Below, in pieces: positions 12,270 to 13,913 of a stretch of DNA of 13,913 nt. This DNA comes from Promethearchaeota archaeon (GTDB taxonomy: Archaea > Asgardarchaeota > Lokiarchaeia > Sigyniarchaeales > SOKP01). The position numbers and the translations under genes are program-made. The stretch lies in contig JAHLWE010000219.1 in the NCBI GenBank assembly GCA_019058135.1, positions 1-13,913 of the forward strand, written 5' to 3'. The notes under the pieces are model-generated. The model worked only from the letters and a program-made list of their open reading frames with translations, was not told the DNA's origin and ran no database searches. Numbering within the stretch: the stretch's first letter is position 1; every line of letters starts with the position of its first letter.

Positions 12270-13913
12270 TTATTTTTTTCGATGGGTTTTGAATTTTTCA
12301 TATAATGCTTTATCCAAAAATTTTCCGATTTTTTTTGATATATTACTAGCAATTCCCCAACGTTCTCCTTCAATCATTACTTTAAAATCTTCAGAAGTTG
12401 GCTCACGATTCAGTCTTGTTTGTAAAATTGGAGTTGCAATTTTAATTACTATTTCTTTTATGTCTTCATACGCCGGAATTCGGATAGGATCCCAGCGTTC
12501 TTTTATTTTCTGTAATGCAAAATAATAATATTGAGAGAATAATTCAATAGGATCTCCTTTTAATTCACTATGAAGTTTTAAATTTTCAGCTGCTGTTTTA
12601 GTATCTTTTTCATTCCAATATAATTGATTAGGATTTATTCCTGGACTGGTAATTCTCATTAATGATGAGGTTATTTTTCTCTCTATCCAATTTAACGTGC
12701 TAATTTCTTGTTTCTCTCTTATTTCTTTTTTCTTCTCTTCTTCTTTTTGTTTCTTTTCTTCATAGATTTCTTCAACTCTGAGTTTTCTAAGCTGTTCATA
12801 TGTTTTTAGTCTTTGCATTAAATCATATGCAATTACATAAGAAACTGGAGAAATATATTCTTCTTTTAATGTTAATGAAACAAAATCCTCAAAAATTGGA
12901 CTAACTTCAGTTTTTAATTCATTAATACCTTCTTTTAATGATTTATCTGTAAGTCTTGCCAAAATGAAACCATTTACTAAGAAAGGATTGTTCTGTGCGT
13001 TAAATATCTTACTTAGCTCTTTTTGTCTTCTTAACATTCTCTCAATCATTAACTCTTCAATTTTAACACTAACCCATCCTTCAGTACTTGTTGTACCGAA
13101 TATTCTTTCTAATCCTTTTAAAAATAATGATTTATCATCGCTGATTTTAATATATGCTTCAAGAATTCGACCTAAGTGTCGAATAATTTCTGAAAAAATA
13201 TTAAAATATATTTCTTTTGCGAGATTTAATAATATTTCTTTGTATTCTAATATTTTTAATAATTGAGAATAATTTTGAAGATTATATTTTTTTATAATTC
13301 GATTATTAATAATTTGGTGCTTAAGATTATATGTTTTTAATTCTTTCGGTGATGTACCAATACCATTGCAAATTCTTTCAATTATTTTTTGATTTTTATC
13401 ATCTGAGAATAATTCCATTAAATCCATGTATTTTTTTTCATTTCCATTTTTCAAGGTAGTTAGTCCTTGAGGATGAGTCTCTTTTAGATGATTATAAAAA
13501 AGTTTTGCCATAATTATTGGATTTTTTTGAGGATCTCGCAATTTATTAATATCTGATTTATCAATATTAAAATTCTTTATTGTTTCTATTACATTTTCTA
13601 CAACTTCAAATGAAATTTTATTAAGGTGGTTAAGGTTAAAAACACCAAACTTATTTAGAACAAAAATGGTATCGGAAAAAGAATAATTCATTAAACTTTG
13701 AAAGTAATAGACAAAATCATTAACATTTTTACTATTAATTTGAGCAAGATCATTAAATATGAATCCAATTATTTCTTTCTCAAAATCTTCATAATTTTTT
13801 TCTTGTTGAAGACCATCTTCAATTTTTTTTACAAGTTCTTGTTTTGTTAGATTTGCATTTAAAAATAAATTTAATGCACGTTTTGAAATGGGAAAAGTAT
13901 CAAAATTAAATTC
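12270..13913 (-). CDS. large hypothetical protein, N-terminus beyond the right edge
   Basis: I do not recognise this protein. An ATG at 13689-13691 is not necessarily the start, because the minus frame stays open for a further 74 codons to the window edge, giving at least 547 visible residues. It is a soluble-looking, mainly helical protein. A strongly charged stretch around visible residues 375-404 (EEKKQKEEEKKKEIREKQE) is probably a helical linker or coiled coil. Conserved-looking spots include FGTTSTEGWVSVKIEEL and ERWDPIRIPAYEDIKE. No catalytic motif, signal peptide or membrane segment was found. The gene ends with a basic tail (FKTHRKK). It lies 173 bases upstream of the small membrane protein on the same strand, so the two could share a transcript. 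Confidence 0.72.
   Translation of the reverse strand, partial: EFNFDTFPISKRALNLFLNANLTKQELVKKIEDGLQQEKNYEDFEKEIIGFIFNDLAQINSKNVNDFVYYFQSLMNYSFSDTIFVLNKFGVFNLNHLNKISFEVVENVIETIKNFNIDKSDINKLRDPQKNPIIMAKLFYNHLKETHPQGLTTLKNGNEKKYMDLMELFSDDKNQKIIERICNGIGTSPKELKTYNLKHQIINNRIIKKYNLQNYSQLLKILEYKEILLNLAKEIYFNIFSEIIRHLGRILEAYIKISDDKSLFLKGLERIFGTTSTEGWVSVKIEELMIERMLRRQKELSKIFNAQNNPFLVNGFILARLTDKSLKEGINELKTEVSPIFEDFVSLTLKEEYISPVSYVIAYDLMQRLKTYEQLRKLRVEEIYEEKKQKEEEKKKEIREKQEISTLNWIERKITSSLMRITSPGINPNQLYWNEKDTKTAAENLKLHSELKGDPIELFSQYYYFALQKIKERWDPIRIPAYEDIKEIVIKIATPILQTRLNREPTSEDFKVMIEGERWGIASNISKKIGKFLDKALYEKFKTHRKK

Noticed and set aside
12289..13266. Two plus-strand ORFs (12289-12525 and 12964-13266)
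   Set aside because: Both are antisense to the large minus-strand hypothetical gene and have no promoter or motif.
1..13913. CRISPR array, rRNA genes or prophage structural genes
   Set aside because: No regularly spaced direct repeats, rRNA-like stretches or phage structural motifs were seen; the RecB/Cas4-like nuclease has no cas neighbours.

Overview
The window looks like chromosomal DNA from a very AT-rich archaeon. The evidence is a Trm5-type tRNA(m1G37) methyltransferase coupled to a DUF371 gene, an intron-containing tRNA-Arg with a bulge-helix-bulge splice motif, TATA elements placed for leaderless transcripts, and frequent TTG starts with almost no Shine-Dalgarno sequences. An Asgard (Lokiarchaeia-like) source fits the base composition and the lysine/isoleucine/asparagine-rich proteins, but this is inference and was not tested by any search.

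Layout. (1) 1-1271: two convergent genes of unknown function; the first enters from beyond the left edge, and the second has lost its 5' end to an insertion sequence. (2) 1272-3111: a complete, visibly GC-richer insertion sequence with 22-bp perfect terminal inverted repeats and an intact DDE transposase. (3) 3200-5326: an HD-domain metal-hydrolase-like protein and a DUF2284 cysteine-motif protein. (4) 5286-6320: a radical SAM/SPASM enzyme, convergent with DUF2284 and overlapping it by 41 bp. (5) 6638-7063: a small protein with a winged-helix-like C-terminus, followed by a decayed minus-strand gene (7202-7635) that has a frameshift and an in-frame stop. (6) 7683-9246: the DUF371-trm5 pair, with overlapping stop and start. 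(7) 9260-10306: a long coiled-coil protein with a degenerate phospholipase-D-like C-terminus. (8) 10673-10781: tRNA-Arg(UCU) with a 34-nt intron in the D-loop, followed by a small hairpin/SD/mini-ORF/hairpin unit. (9) 11077-11793: a stand-alone PD-(D/E)XK nuclease. (10) 11818-13913: a two-helix membrane protein and a large protein of unknown function running off the right edge.

How the genes fit together. The clearest functional theme is tRNA processing: Trm5/DUF371, and a tRNA-Arg that needs the splicing endonuclease. Otherwise the region is a mosaic of small transcription units with several convergent pairs. It carries signs of turnover: an IS insertion, a gene truncated by it, and a pseudogene. 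No CRISPR array, rRNA or prophage was seen. The most unusual items are the D-loop tRNA intron, the IS-truncated gene, the previously hidden pseudogene and the mini-ORF unit downstream of the tRNA.
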